Origin: Treponema denticola ATCC 35405
GTDB lineage: Bacteria; Spirochaetota; Spirochaetia; Treponematales; Treponemataceae
NCBI RefSeq assembly: GCF_000008185.1
Contig: NC_002967.9
Span: forward strand, 806,001 to 870,000
DNA: 64,000 nt
Reading direction: 5' to 3'
Part shown: piece after piece, positions 52,648 to 61,934 of the stretch
How the letters are laid out: every line of letters begins with the position of its first letter
Position numbering within the stretch: the first letter of the stretch is position 1
The notes under the pieces: generated by a model
Told to the model about the DNA's origin: nothing
Databases searched by the model: none
The model's input: the letters and a program-made list of their open reading frames with translations, nothing else
Position numbers and translations under genes: made by a program

Positions 52648-52676
52648 ATTTTATACATAAGTAATGAAACTTTCAA
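52648..52676 (-). promoter_or_regulatory. rnf operon promoter, leaderless geometry
   Basis: On the minus strand TTGAAA (52676-52671), 17 nt, TAAAAT (52653-52648), then 6 nt to ATG at 52641. No Shine-Dalgarno is present before rnfC. Confidence 0.7.
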
Positions 52677-52723
52677 GAGGATAAAATCATTTTAGGGCAA
52701 TACATTTTGCACCTTATATAAAA

Positions 52724-53431
52724 TTAATTTTTATCTTCTTCTTCTTCTCTTACAAGCTTAAAAGGATATTCGGCAACTCCGTCAATAGAGTTATAGATTT
52801 TCGTGTAGCCCAGATTTGACAGTTCATAGGCTGCTCTTGAAGATGCCGTACCTACATTACAATATAAAAGCAATTTTTTATTTTTGTCCGGTATTTTGTC
52901 AAGATTATTTTCTATTTCAAATATGGGGAACGATATGGCTCCTTCTATGTGTCCTATGTCATAAAACGATTTGGTTCTGCAGTCAAGGATTAAAGCATCG
53001 GGGTCTTTTAGCATCTCTTCAAAAACTATTCCCCTTACAGAGTTATAAGTGACGGTTTTATAATTATATTGATTAACTCCTTCTGCGTTATAAATTTGAG
53101 AAAATCTGTTTCCTACCAATATCTCTGCTGCTTTAAAACTTTCATCGTTAGTTTCGGAATATACATATACCGGTTTGTCTTTCCAATCGGTTATTTCTCT
53201 TAGGCGGTTTTTTATTTCGTTTAAAGGTATATTTATAGCGTGTGAAAGATGACCTTGTTTATATTTATCATAGGGCCTGACATCAATTACCAATATAGAA
53301 TCTTTATTTGAATCGGAATTTAAATATTCAAGTCTTGAGCCTTTAACATCTTCAACTTCTACTTCTATACCGCACGAAATTAACGATATATTCACAATTA
53401 AAACTATAAAAAGCAAAAACCTTATTTTCAT
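52724..53431 (-). CDS. Lipoprotein with two rhodanese domains
   Basis: 235 residues. Lipobox LISC (Cys20). Domain 1, residues about 35-125, has VIDVRPYDKYKQGHLSHAIN but Ser replaces the active-site Cys (VYVYSETNDES), so it should be inactive. Domain 2, residues about 135-225, has DCRTKSFYDIGHIEGAISFP and the loop YCNVGTASS with Cys, so it is probably active. Role could be sulfur transfer or redox sensing outside the cytoplasm. TTGGAGATT is the ribosome binding site. Confidence 0.88.
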   Translation of the reverse strand: MKIRFLLFIVLIVNISLISCGIEVEVEDVKGSRLEYLNSDSNKDSILVIDVRPYDKYKQGHLSHAINIPLNEIKNRLREITDWKDKPVYVYSETNDESFKAAEILVGNRFSQIYNAEGVNQYNYKTVTYNSVRGIVFEEMLKDPDALILDCRTKSFYDIGHIEGAISFPIFEIENNLDKIPDKNKKLLLYCNVGTASSRAAYELSNLGYTKIYNSIDGVAEYPFKLVREEEEDKN

Positions 53432-53508
53432 AATTTAATCTCCAAAAAACTTAAATACTCTGAATTTATTATAATGATTTTTACTCTAATTGTCAAAAGG
53501 GCCGATAC

Positions 53509-54984
53509 TCATTCTCTTTCAAAGACAATGGGTTCATCACCTGTAGGTATTGCATCATTTATACTCAACTTAATTTTTGTTAAAACCATCCGCTGCATAT
53601 TTTTCTTTTCACTTATTTCAAGCAGATAAAATTTAGTTGTGTTTTTTTCGGATTTCATTTGCATTATGATTTTTTCGTTTATTTCCAATATGTTAAAATA
53701 ACCTTTTTCAATATCTTCAGATTGTTGAAGTGTATAAGAATTTCCTAAAAGGTCTAAAAAAACGTTATTTGCCGATTTCCACCGATTTGAAGATTTTGAT
53801 AAAATTCTTTTTGCTTTTTCCGCATTGCTTTCTTTTTCGTTTGTGTTATTTAAAAGTAAATTTGTATTTTTTTTATACTTTCCGTTCCAAAGAGATGCGG
53901 TTCCGAATTTAATTCTTAAAACGTCTTCTATTACACGCACCTGTATTTCATCAAGTCCCTTAATTTCAATTTCGACTCTTCTTATTATATTCGGAATCGA
54001 CTTATTGTTTGTTGTAAAAAATAAACCGTACCTTCGAGGCAAGGTTGTTTTTATTTCATAGATTTCTTCAACATTGTCTAAATTAAAAATAATATGACTG
54101 TCGTTTTTATCAAAATAAACACTTCTGCCTGTTTCTTTATTCCCTTCTTCTTGAAACCATAATCCGGACAAAAAATCTATAAAGGATTCCATATTTCCGC
54201 TTTGAAGTTTTCTTAAAAGCTGAATTTCTATTTTTTCACCCGGAATTGTCTTTTTTAAACCTTCTTCATATTTTTTTGTCTTCACATTCCATGTATATTC
54301 GGTCTCAATTTGGTTTAGAGTGTTGGGGGCCGCCGGGTCGGAGTCGTAAGTGTATATACGATATGAAGATAGGCTAACAGGGACTTCGTCTTGAGTTTCA
54401 ATTTCTTTGATCTGAATCTGCATATCCGCATGTAAGTCGGCTATTTGGGCAAGCTCAACATTTCCGCCTTTGTCCTTTTTGATAGTATGTATGGATAAGG
54501 CCTGCCTGTTATCCGATGTCATTCCGGAATAAATAAGGGATTTGGGATCTTGCGTCAAATTCATAATGTAGAATGTAAGAGACTTAGGTTGTGTGATCGT
54601 TGTTCTTATTTCTTCAACCCTCTCCCATTTTTGAGTTATCGGATTTTGAATTGAAATGATCAGGTATAAAAAAGGATCCAATAGTTTTTTTACGGCAATA
54701 ATTTGGTCTTCTACACCGTCTTCATTTAAATCATCCGAAATAGCATCAACAAAGGTTTCATCATTGGATAATTCCAAGAATATTCTTGTTTCAGTATTCG
54801 CGGAATAATTTTCGGTTTTTTTATTTTCATTATCGATTTGTGAAGAAACTATGGGAATTATTGTTTGTGTAACAATTTTTTCTTCACCTTTTGTATTTGA
54901 CCGTATAAACTTTAAATAAATTAAAAAGCTTAACACAATCAAAATAATAAGAGCCGAGATAGCATACATTATCTGTTTGAACAT
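53509..54984 (-). CDS. Membrane-anchored protein of unknown function, paired with the VWA gene
   Basis: 491 residues. N-terminal membrane anchor (IMYAISALIILIVLSFLIYL), then a low-complexity region and DDLNEDGVEDQIIAVKK, a calcium-binding-repeat-like motif. The rest is beta-rich (FLSGLWFQEEGNKETGRSVY). The position beside a VWA gene and cfpA recalls the T. pallidum pallilysin neighbourhood. No HEXXH metalloprotease motif is present, so a protease role is not supported. The start lacks a close ribosome site (AAGGAT 13 nt ahead). Confidence 0.6.
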   Translation of the reverse strand: MFKQIMYAISALIILIVLSFLIYLKFIRSNTKGEEKIVTQTIIPIVSSQIDNENKKTENYSANTETRIFLELSNDETFVDAISDDLNEDGVEDQIIAVKKLLDPFLYLIISIQNPITQKWERVEEIRTTITQPKSLTFYIMNLTQDPKSLIYSGMTSDNRQALSIHTIKKDKGGNVELAQIADLHADMQIQIKEIETQDEVPVSLSSYRIYTYDSDPAAPNTLNQIETEYTWNVKTKKYEEGLKKTIPGEKIEIQLLRKLQSGNMESFIDFLSGLWFQEEGNKETGRSVYFDKNDSHIIFNLDNVEEIYEIKTTLPRRYGLFFTTNNKSIPNIIRRVEIEIKGLDEIQVRVIEDVLRIKFGTASLWNGKYKKNTNLLLNNTNEKESNAEKAKRILSKSSNRWKSANNVFLDLLGNSYTLQQSEDIEKGYFNILEINEKIIMQMKSEKNTTKFYLLEISEKKNMQRMVLTKIKLSINDAIPTGDEPIVFERE

Positions 54985-55025
54985 ACTTTGTTTAAATCCT
55001 TATTTGCAATTATGGTTACGTATGG

Positions 55026-55688
55026 TTACGGATTATCTTTTTTGATTAAGGCTGTATTTTCGTCGGATTGAACCCTCTCTTTATCGTTATTTTTTATTAT
55101 ATCTGAAAAAAGGGCCTTGCTTGTTTTTACAACCCTCTCATCAAGTCCCATATCAACAGTAATTTCATACCAATTATCGTGTTTTATAATTCTTGACTCA
55201 ACTAAATAAGGACTTGAAAACTTTTTTTGTTTACCGCTGTATTTTGAGGTTATAGGAGCATCTTGTTCCAGATCCGTCAACATAAAAAGAACCTTATACC
55301 TTCCGTTTTCGCCTCTTTGGTTTACGGCTTCCTGTATTTTATCCAGAGCTCTTCCTACATCGGTAAACCTTCCGTTCGGGCTTATTTTATTTACCGTTTT
55401 GATTATCTTGTTGGTGTCTTCTTTGCTTTTTATTTCAATTGAAATCAAATGTTCGGGACTTTCATAAAACTGATAAATGCTTATCCAATCGCCGGTGATG
55501 ATAATTTGGTCTATCAATTCATCAAGAACCCATCGTTTTAAGCTCTCAAATTTTCCCGGATCCTCCATGGATAATGACTTGTCAATCATAATAATCATGT
55601 CAACAGGCATTGTTCTTTCGCCTGCATTTAAATTAAATAAAACTCCCGCTAAAAGCAAAAATATAAAAATAACCTTTTTAATTTTCAT
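55026..55688 (-). CDS. Exported VWA-domain protein
   Basis: 220 residues from ATG 55688, with AAGGAG 5 nt ahead; the longer frame adds an unsupported hydrophobic leader. Signal peptide (KKVIFIFLLLAGVLFNLNAG). VWA domain with MIDAS motif DKSLS (Asp36, Ser38, Ser40), a Thr in GRFTDVG and MLTDLEQD. This domain mediates metal-dependent protein binding. It is followed by the anchored protein gene 41 nt downstream and is divergent from cfpA. Confidence 0.82.
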   Translation of the reverse strand: MKIKKVIFIFLLLAGVLFNLNAGERTMPVDMIIMIDKSLSMEDPGKFESLKRWVLDELIDQIIITGDWISIYQFYESPEHLISIEIKSKEDTNKIIKTVNKISPNGRFTDVGRALDKIQEAVNQRGENGRYKVLFMLTDLEQDAPITSKYSGKQKKFSSPYLVESRIIKHDNWYEITVDMGLDERVVKTSKALFSDIIKNNDKERVQSDENTALIKKDNP

Positions 55689-55767
55689 AAATACTCCTTT
55701 TTTATGCTTTATATACACTATTATATAACATATTTGAAAAAAAATCATCAACTTTAAATAAAAACTC

Positions 55768-55795
55768 TTTACATTATGCAAAATATGTTTATAAT
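55768..55795 (+). promoter_or_regulatory. Promoter of cfpA
   Basis: TTTACA (55768-55773), 16 nt, TATAAT (55790-55795). A leader of about 55 nt follows, with AAGGAG at 55841-55846. Confidence 0.6.
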
Positions 55796-55854
55796 TATAT
55801 AATAGTGATATATATTGTAATTAACAAAATTGCTAAAAGTAAGGAGAGTTAGGA

Positions 55855-57903
55855 ATGGCAAATTTAGATCTACCACAGAGCCCGAATGTATTCCATCCCG
55901 AGAAGCCCAGCGCTGTCGGTTCGAGAAACTCATTGGCTCAAGACTATCGAGATCAGCAGAAAGAAGTTAATCAGCTGATTGAAGAAGAAACAAATAAAGT
56001 GTTACACCACTTGACCACAAAGCTTCCCAAAGAAGTCCTTGAAAGATTGGACGTAATGGGCGGCGTTAAGGAAAAGCTGTATAACTACTTTAACCAGAAC
56101 TACCAGAACATGTTCAACCGATACATGGTAACGGCTGAAGATGAAATGCTCAAAAAGGTTCGAGGATTTATCGATCGGGAAGAAATGAAGGTTTTAGACC
56201 GCTATACTCCGAAAGAAATCGCTACCCTTCTTGATGCAGTTGGCGGTGCTGACAAGTTTAACACAGGCGAAATCGAAAAATCGATTGTAAACATGTACGG
56301 TCACTTACAGGGTCACGTACAGCGCGGTGTTAATGATTTGGAAACCTTAACAAACTCATTGTTAAGGCAGAAGACGGACGTAGGTGCCTTCGTTCGAGGT
56401 GAAAACGCATACTCAATCGTAAAGTGTGCATTTAAAGACAACCTCTACAAACCAAAGACTGTAACCGATGTTAAGCTTTCCGTAAACATTCTTGATACGG
56501 AACTTATCAGCCCGATCTTCCAATATCAATCAACAGTCGAATATCTTATCAAAGACCTCTTGTCAAATCACTATATGGATGTAATTGACAAGGAAATTGA
56601 GAAGATAAAGGACAAGAGAATTGATCAGGGATTGGATGAATTGTCTGACGGCGAAATCATTTTCGCAAAAATCGATAAGGTAGATGGTATTACTGATGAT
56701 GATGTTGAGAATCCCAAGAGCAAGAGATACGATGTAGTATCAAAGAAACTCATGGAAAGAATCAATAACTTAAGAGCTGAAATCGATCCTGAGACCTTTG
56801 ATCAGCTTAATATCAGAGAAAACATTAAAAAGATCATCGACCTTGAAAACATCAGAAACCGCGGATTTAATACGGCTATCAACTCGATTACCTCAATCCT
56901 TGATACCTCAAAGATGGGATATCAGTATATCGAAAACTTAAAGAATGCCCGTGAGCTTATCTTGCGAGAATATGATGACACCGATATCGCCAACCTTCCT
57001 GATGAAAGGTATCAAATCCGCCTCAAGTATTATGACAATGCTCAGTTGCTCGCAGAGCGACAGGCTTATGAAGTAATGATGAGCTCTTTCGAAACTGAAA
57101 TTCAGCACTTGTGGGATGTAGTACGCACTACATACGACAAATCCAAGTTTATGACCAAAATCACAGACTTTAACGATTTGGCTGCAAATTACAGGAAATT
57201 CATCAAACGAAAGTACAAGGATCCGTCCGGTGAGCCCGTATACGAAGATACCGCTAAGGTTTGGGATGAAATCTCCTTTGTTAAAGCTCCGGAAACTGAA
57301 GTTGAAAAGATGAACAGAACCTATGTCTACGAAAAAGACAAGCTCCGCAAGAAGCTTATTATCATGCGCAAGAGAATGAAGGATTTGTATGATTATCAAT
57401 ATCCTATCGAAAGACGCGTTATCGAAGACAGACTTTCGTTTATAGAAGCAGAATTCAACAAATTCGATTATTTAATCAACCCCTTCCATATCCAACCCGG
57501 TCTCTTGCTTGATATCGATATTACATCTATCAAGAGAAAGAAGGCTACATTGGACGGAATGGCCAACGTGCTCAACGAATTCTTGCACGGTGTATCAAAG
57601 GGCTTTGCCGACGCAGCATTTGCTTCGTTCAGCCGCCGACGATCCACAGTTCGTGCCGACATTGCACAGAGCTTTGCTGCTGCCGAAGATGATGATCCCA
57701 AAGCCAGTGGAGCTGCAGGCCGCTCTCAGTTTATCGATATGCTGAACAGCACTCCCGCCATTGCAGCTCCTGCAGCCGAGTCTGTAAGCTCTCCGGCTAA
57801 ACGCAGAGGACCCAAAAAGAGTGCCTCTAAGGCAAGAAAGACAGGCTCTGTTGATGCAGGACGAGGCCGACGAAAGGCTAAGTCAGGAATTAAAGAAATT
57901 TAA
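55855..57903 (+). CDS. cfpA: Cytoplasmic filament protein A
   Basis: 682 residues, cytoplasmic. Long charged helical protein ([40 protein letters not shown]) that matches CfpA, the subunit of the ribbon-like filaments running under the spirochaete inner membrane; in T. denticola its loss affects cell division and motility. The last 60 residues ([27 protein letters not shown]) are a basic tail. Codon use is rather GC-rich compared with neighbours, fitting high expression. A terminator follows. Confidence 0.93.
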   Translation: MANLDLPQSPNVFHPEKPSAVGSRNSLAQDYRDQQKEVNQLIEEETNKVLHHLTTKLPKEVLERLDVMGGVKEKLYNYFNQNYQNMFNRYMVTAEDEMLKKVRGFIDREEMKVLDRYTPKEIATLLDAVGGADKFNTGEIEKSIVNMYGHLQGHVQRGVNDLETLTNSLLRQKTDVGAFVRGENAYSIVKCAFKDNLYKPKTVTDVKLSVNILDTELISPIFQYQSTVEYLIKDLLSNHYMDVIDKEIEKIKDKRIDQGLDELSDGEIIFAKIDKVDGITDDDVENPKSKRYDVVSKKLMERINNLRAEIDPETFDQLNIRENIKKIIDLENIRNRGFNTAINSITSILDTSKMGYQYIENLKNARELILREYDDTDIANLPDERYQIRLKYYDNAQLLAERQAYEVMMSSFETEIQHLWDVVRTTYDKSKFMTKITDFNDLAANYRKFIKRKYKDPSGEPVYEDTAKVWDEISFVKAPETEVEKMNRTYVYEKDKLRKKLIIMRKRMKDLYDYQYPIERRVIEDRLSFIEAEFNKFDYLINPFHIQPGLLLDIDITSIKRKKATLDGMANVLNEFLHGVSKGFADAAFASFSRRRSTVRADIAQSFAAAEDDDPKASGAAGRSQFIDMLNSTPAIAAPAAESVSSPAKRRGPKKSASKARKTGSVDAGRGRRKAKSGIKEI

Positions 57904-57935
57904 TTAGGATTTTAGAGCTTAACTGATTCAAAATT

Positions 57936-57973
57936 AAGCCCCTGGAACAACCCCGTTTCGGGGGCTTTTGTTT
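57936..57973 (+). terminator. Terminator after cfpA
   Basis: AAGCCCC (57936-57942) pairs with GGGGCTT (57961-57967), or alternatively CCCC GTTT CGGGG nearer the 3' side, followed by TTGTTT. It lies 33 nt after cfpA. Confidence 0.75.
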
Positions 57974-57989
57974 AAAAAAAGGAGTAATT

Positions 57990-59015
57990 ATGGTTAATAT
58001 GACTAATTTTTTTGTTCCGCTTGCTAAAAAGACTGATTTTAATGTTTCCGTTAAACATATTCAGTCTGTTATAGAAATTTTAGAGGATTGTGATCCCAAA
58101 GAAAATATTGCGGACAAGATAAATCTTATGATAAGAGAACAGACGATAAAGCCGGAGCAGGTTAGATCCATTCTTTCGGTTTCTCTGCTTGATAAATGGA
58201 ATTATAAAGTTGTATCTGAAAATTTGAAATTTATTTTGGATGATGCCTCCTCTTTTGTTGCTGAGGTTGCCAAATGGTCCGGTATTGATTTGGTTTTCGG
58301 CTATGATCATCCGGATTTGGGTTTTATCGTTATAAACCCGAAAAATCCTGCTGCTGCCCAAGTTATTCAGGGATTTAGAAAAAATGAGCTTCTCCTAATA
58401 TTTGTCGGAAAACAAGACAGGGGCTCTGTTGATGCCGGTCTTGCCGATTCCGTTATTTCTGCTATTCATAAACTATTTGAAAAGAAAGCTTGCTCGGTTC
58501 CTGCATCCGTAAAAGCAGGTCCCTTTGTATATGTTGAACCGAAAAAAGCTGCTCCTGTAAAAGTTAAAAAGGCTGTTACCAAAAAGCCCGGTAAAAAAAA
58601 TAAGGCTGCTTCGGCTCCTGTTAAGGTTCAGGCAAGTTCCGTTCCTTCACATTTGGAGCGCCCATCTGCCGTGGCCACAGGACCTAAAAAGATGTCGCAG
58701 CTTGTTTCTGTTCCTGTTTCAAACGAGCTCTTCCATAATGGAAATGTTGAAGCATGGAAGAGAATTATACGAAGTTATACTGCAAAATACCAAGATGCCG
58801 AAGTTATGGTATACTATGACGGAGAGCGTATTGTAGATATAAATACCTTATTTAAGTGGGGAAAGGTTAAACACGGAAGTACAATCCAATTTGCCGTTTC
58901 TGCAGCAGAAATTAACGACCTTTCAAAGTTGTCAAAATATTTTAGGCAGGGAGCCAGTCCCATGTTTGAAGCATTTTTGCGCGGATCTCCGGATACCGTA
59001 TTAAATCTATTTTAA
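57990..59015 (+). CDS. Unknown protein of the cfpA cluster
   Basis: 341 residues. N-terminal alpha/beta domain to residue 175 (LAKKTDFNVSVKHIQSVIEI, VAKWSGIDLVFGYDHPDLG, NELLLIFVGKQDRG), a Lys/Ala/Pro-rich basic linker (KKAAPVKVKKAVTKKPGKKN), and a C-terminal domain from about 230 (NVEAWKRIIRSYTAKYQDAE, FAVSAAEINDLSKL). No family recognised. It sits between cfpA and the PPDK-like gene, 10 nt before the latter, with AAGGAG upstream. Confidence 0.8.
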   Translation: MVNMTNFFVPLAKKTDFNVSVKHIQSVIEILEDCDPKENIADKINLMIREQTIKPEQVRSILSVSLLDKWNYKVVSENLKFILDDASSFVAEVAKWSGIDLVFGYDHPDLGFIVINPKNPAAAQVIQGFRKNELLLIFVGKQDRGSVDAGLADSVISAIHKLFEKKACSVPASVKAGPFVYVEPKKAAPVKVKKAVTKKPGKKNKAASAPVKVQASSVPSHLERPSAVATGPKKMSQLVSVPVSNELFHNGNVEAWKRIIRSYTAKYQDAEVMVYYDGERIVDINTLFKWGKVKHGSTIQFAVSAAEINDLSKLSKYFRQGASPMFEAFLRGSPDTVLNLF

Positions 59016-59025
59016 GGAGTAAAAA

Positions 59026-61833
59026 ATGAAAATTTCAAACAATATACACTTTTTTAATAGTAAAGAAATCGTCGGTAAAAAAGTTGACAAGAATTTATTG
59101 GGTATCCGAGGAAGACAGGCAAACGAATTTGCAGAACTAAAGCTTCCAATCTTGCCGGGTATTATAATTGATGCTTCTGTGGCGCAGGATCTGGGCGATA
59201 TAAAGATATATTCCGAAATTTCTCCCTATTTAAGCAAATTCGGCTCAGAAGTAAAAAAAACATACGGCGACGCCGGCTCTCCGTTGCTTTTAAAATTAGT
59301 TATTTCGCCCAATATGCTTATTACAAGCTATCCCACCCTGCATAACTTCGGCCTTACCAAGGATACTGTAATAGGATTTCAAGAGAATGTAGGCGAAGAT
59401 TTTGCTGCAAATGAAGTTCTGTTTTTGCTTAACGGAATTTTAACAGTTGTGCTAAAAATCGAAGAGTTGGAAAAAAATGAACAAAAAGTTAAAGATTTGG
59501 AAAAAGCCTTGCATGACATAAAAGAATCAATGAAGATGGGTAAAATCGGTTTAAAACCGGGAGCCATCATGGATAAATATTCCAAGTTTTTACCTAAACA
59601 TTTTTTTGATGATTGTAAAGTTCAGCTTGAAGAGTCAATCCGCCTTATCGCCCGTCTTTTAACCCTTGAAGAAGATTCGGATCATGATGTGGCTCTTTTG
59701 ATTCAGCCCATGGTTTATGGAAATTACAGTAAAGACTCATATTCCGGTTCTTTCTTTAGCCGAAATATTGTAAACGGTGAGAAGAAATTACAAGGTCAGT
59801 TCTTTGCCGAAAAATTCAATGAGGTAAATGCCGAAGGTAAAGATATTAACTCCATCAAGCCTGAATACCTAAAGCATCTCCAGCAGATTGCATGGCAGCT
59901 TGAAGATTATACAAAGGATATCCGCAATATTCGCTTTACAATCGAGGCCGGAAGACTCTGGCTTATCGAACAAAAATCGGTTGAAGCTAAGAGTACCATC
60001 TCAATGGTTCAGATTTTGCTGGATTTATACAACAGAAAGATAGTAGATGCCGAGTACGTTGTCCGTGCCGTTAAGCCCGGTCAGTTGAATGAGATTCTCC
60101 ACCCCGTTATAGACATCATGAGTACAAAGGGTATGAAATCATCAAAGGGCGGTATAGCCGGTGCTCCGGGAGCCGCAGTGGGCAGAGTCTATTTTACTGC
60201 CGATTCCCTTATCGAAGCTCAAAGAGCTGCAAAACTTCAGGGGCTGGACACAAGATGCATTCTATGTATGCCTGCAACCTATGCAGGAGACGTAAAGGGC
60301 ATAGAGGTTTCTACAGGTGTTATATCGAACGAAGGCGGCTATTCGGCCCATGCTTCCGTTGTTGCCCGACAGTACGGTAAAATATCTCTTGTACGCCCCG
60401 ATATGAAAATAAGCGGAAACAAGGCCGTTATTGAAGGTGTTACAATAAATGAAGGCGATTATATTACGCTCAATGTTCCTTATTACGGAGACTCTACGGT
60501 TTATTTCGGTGAAGCAAAACTGATTGAGCCCGATCCCGAAACATCAGGTCTTTTGGACTTTATAGGCCTTGCAAAAAGCTTCCTGTCCAATTTCCATGTA
60601 AGAGCCAATGCCGACAGTCCTCGTGATGCTCAGCTTGCTTTGGATTTCGGTGCTGAGGGTATAGGTCTTTGCCGAACCGAACACATGTTCTTTAATGAAA
60701 AGAGAATAAATACCTTCCGCGAAATGATTTTAGCTCCAAGCGAAGCTGAAAGAAAAAAGGTGCTTGATAAACTTCAAAAAGTACAAACGGAAGATTTCTA
60801 CGGAATCTTTAAGGCTATGAACGGCAAAGAGGTTACTATCCGATTGTTGGATGCTCCTCTCCACGAATTCCTGCCTCATAATGACCTTGAGCTTGACGGC
60901 TTTGTAAAATACTTGACGGCTCAAAAGAAGAAAGTAAGCAAAAAGGATTTAACTGCGGAAATCGAAAAACTTTCCGAAATCAACCCTATGCTTGGTCACA
61001 GGGGCTGTCGAATTGCCATAAGCTATCCTGAAATTTATGCTATGCAGATAAGGGCTATTTTTGAAGCCGCATACAAGCTTAAAAAAGAAAAAGTAGATGT
61101 AAAACCTGAAATTATGATTCCTCTTATAATGAACTTTAGAGAATTAAAGCAAATTATTTACGGAAAGAAGATTGAGGGCCATACTTATTTAGGTATTGAT
61201 GCTATTGCTGAAGAGGTTAAGGCTGCCGTAAAAGGCGGAGACCTTGATTACAAGGTTGGAACTATGATCGAGCTTCCGGCTTCTGCCCTAAGTGCCGATG
61301 AAATTGCAAAGTATGCACAGTTCTTCTCTTTTGGAACAAATGACTTGACTCAGACTACTTTAGGCCTTTCACGCGACGATTTTAACAGCTTTATGCCGGA
61401 CTACACCATGTACGACCTTATCGACGGAAACCCATTTGCCGTGCTTGACAGCAGGGTAAGGGACTTAATCGAAATTGCAATTCAGCGAGGAAAACTTACC
61501 AGACCCGATTTGCATCTCGGTCTTTGCGGTGAACACGGTGCCCGTCCCGAAAACGTACGCTTCTGTATGGATGCCGGACTGGACTATGTTTCATGTTCGT
61601 CATATTCCGTACCTATTGCCCTCCTTTCGATTGCACAGGCTGAGTTGGAGAATGCGGAAAAAGCCGGGATAAAGCTTGAGCCTAAAGCTCATGTTTCGAG
61701 AAAGCCTTCTTCTGCAGCACCTAAATCGGCCGCAAAAAAGCAGGCACCCGAAAAAAAAGCTGTAAAGGCAAAGCCTGCATCAGCTAAAAAAGCTTCTTCT
61801 GCCAAGAAGAAGACTGCAAAAAAATCCAAGTAG
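59026..61833 (+). CDS. PPDK-like protein with degenerate ATP domain
   Basis: 935 residues. C-terminal half is intact for PEP/pyruvate chemistry: GLCRTEHMFF, GHRGCRIAIS, FFSFGTNDLTQTTLGLSRDD and LCGEHG (Cys834). The swivel His is present (GGYSAHASVVARQYG, His442). The N-terminal ATP-grasp region lacks expected residues: Val at 92 where SVRSGA-type Arg lies, Asn301/Arg303 in place of DxE before FTIE, and Glu315/Lys317 in place of the Q-R of LQTRNGKRT. A 50-residue Lys/Ala tail follows. Annotated elsewhere as ppdK; real activity is doubtful. Confidence 0.85.
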   Translation: MKISNNIHFFNSKEIVGKKVDKNLLGIRGRQANEFAELKLPILPGIIIDASVAQDLGDIKIYSEISPYLSKFGSEVKKTYGDAGSPLLLKLVISPNMLITSYPTLHNFGLTKDTVIGFQENVGEDFAANEVLFLLNGILTVVLKIEELEKNEQKVKDLEKALHDIKESMKMGKIGLKPGAIMDKYSKFLPKHFFDDCKVQLEESIRLIARLLTLEEDSDHDVALLIQPMVYGNYSKDSYSGSFFSRNIVNGEKKLQGQFFAEKFNEVNAEGKDINSIKPEYLKHLQQIAWQLEDYTKDIRNIRFTIEAGRLWLIEQKSVEAKSTISMVQILLDLYNRKIVDAEYVVRAVKPGQLNEILHPVIDIMSTKGMKSSKGGIAGAPGAAVGRVYFTADSLIEAQRAAKLQGLDTRCILCMPATYAGDVKGIEVSTGVISNEGGYSAHASVVARQYGKISLVRPDMKISGNKAVIEGVTINEGDYITLNVPYYGDSTVYFGEAKLIEPDPETSGLLDFIGLAKSFLSNFHVRANADSPRDAQLALDFGAEGIGLCRTEHMFFNEKRINTFREMILAPSEAERKKVLDKLQKVQTEDFYGIFKAMNGKEVTIRLLDAPLHEFLPHNDLELDGFVKYLTAQKKKVSKKDLTAEIEKLSEINPMLGHRGCRIAISYPEIYAMQIRAIFEAAYKLKKEKVDVKPEIMIPLIMNFRELKQIIYGKKIEGHTYLGIDAIAEEVKAAVKGGDLDYKVGTMIELPASALSADEIAKYAQFFSFGTNDLTQTTLGLSRDDFNSFMPDYTMYDLIDGNPFAVLDSRVRDLIEIAIQRGKLTRPDLHLGLCGEHGARPENVRFCMDAGLDYVSCSSYSVPIALLSIAQAELENAEKAGIKLEPKAHVSRKPSSAAPKSAAKKQAPEKKAVKAKPASAKKASSAKKKTAKKSK

Positions 61834-61839
61834 TTTTAT

Positions 61840-61863
61840 ACGGCTCCGCTTGGAGCCGTTTTA
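61840..61863 (+). terminator. Terminator after the PPDK-like gene
   Basis: ACGGCTCC (61840-61847) pairs with GGAGCCGT (61852-61859), 4-nt loop, followed by a short T run (TTT). Confidence 0.75.
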
Positions 61864-61877
61864 GAGGTTTATGACAG

Positions 61878-61922
61878 CCTGCAAAAATGTGAATTTTTGC
61901 AGGTATTCTTATCTTATTTTTT
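61878..61922 (+). terminator. Second hairpin after the PPDK-like gene
   Basis: Perfect 11-bp arms CCTGCAAAAAT and ATTTTTGCAGG (61878-61888, 61893-61903) with a 4-nt loop, followed by TATTCTTATCTTATTTTTTT. It could be a tandem terminator, and it lies 32 nt before the AIM24-like gene. Confidence 0.6.
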
Positions 61923-61934
61923 TAGGGGTATTTT

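Noticed and set aside
53509..54984. Pallilysin-type metalloprotease
   Set aside because: No HEXXH motif anywhere in the 491 residues; only gene position suggests a link.
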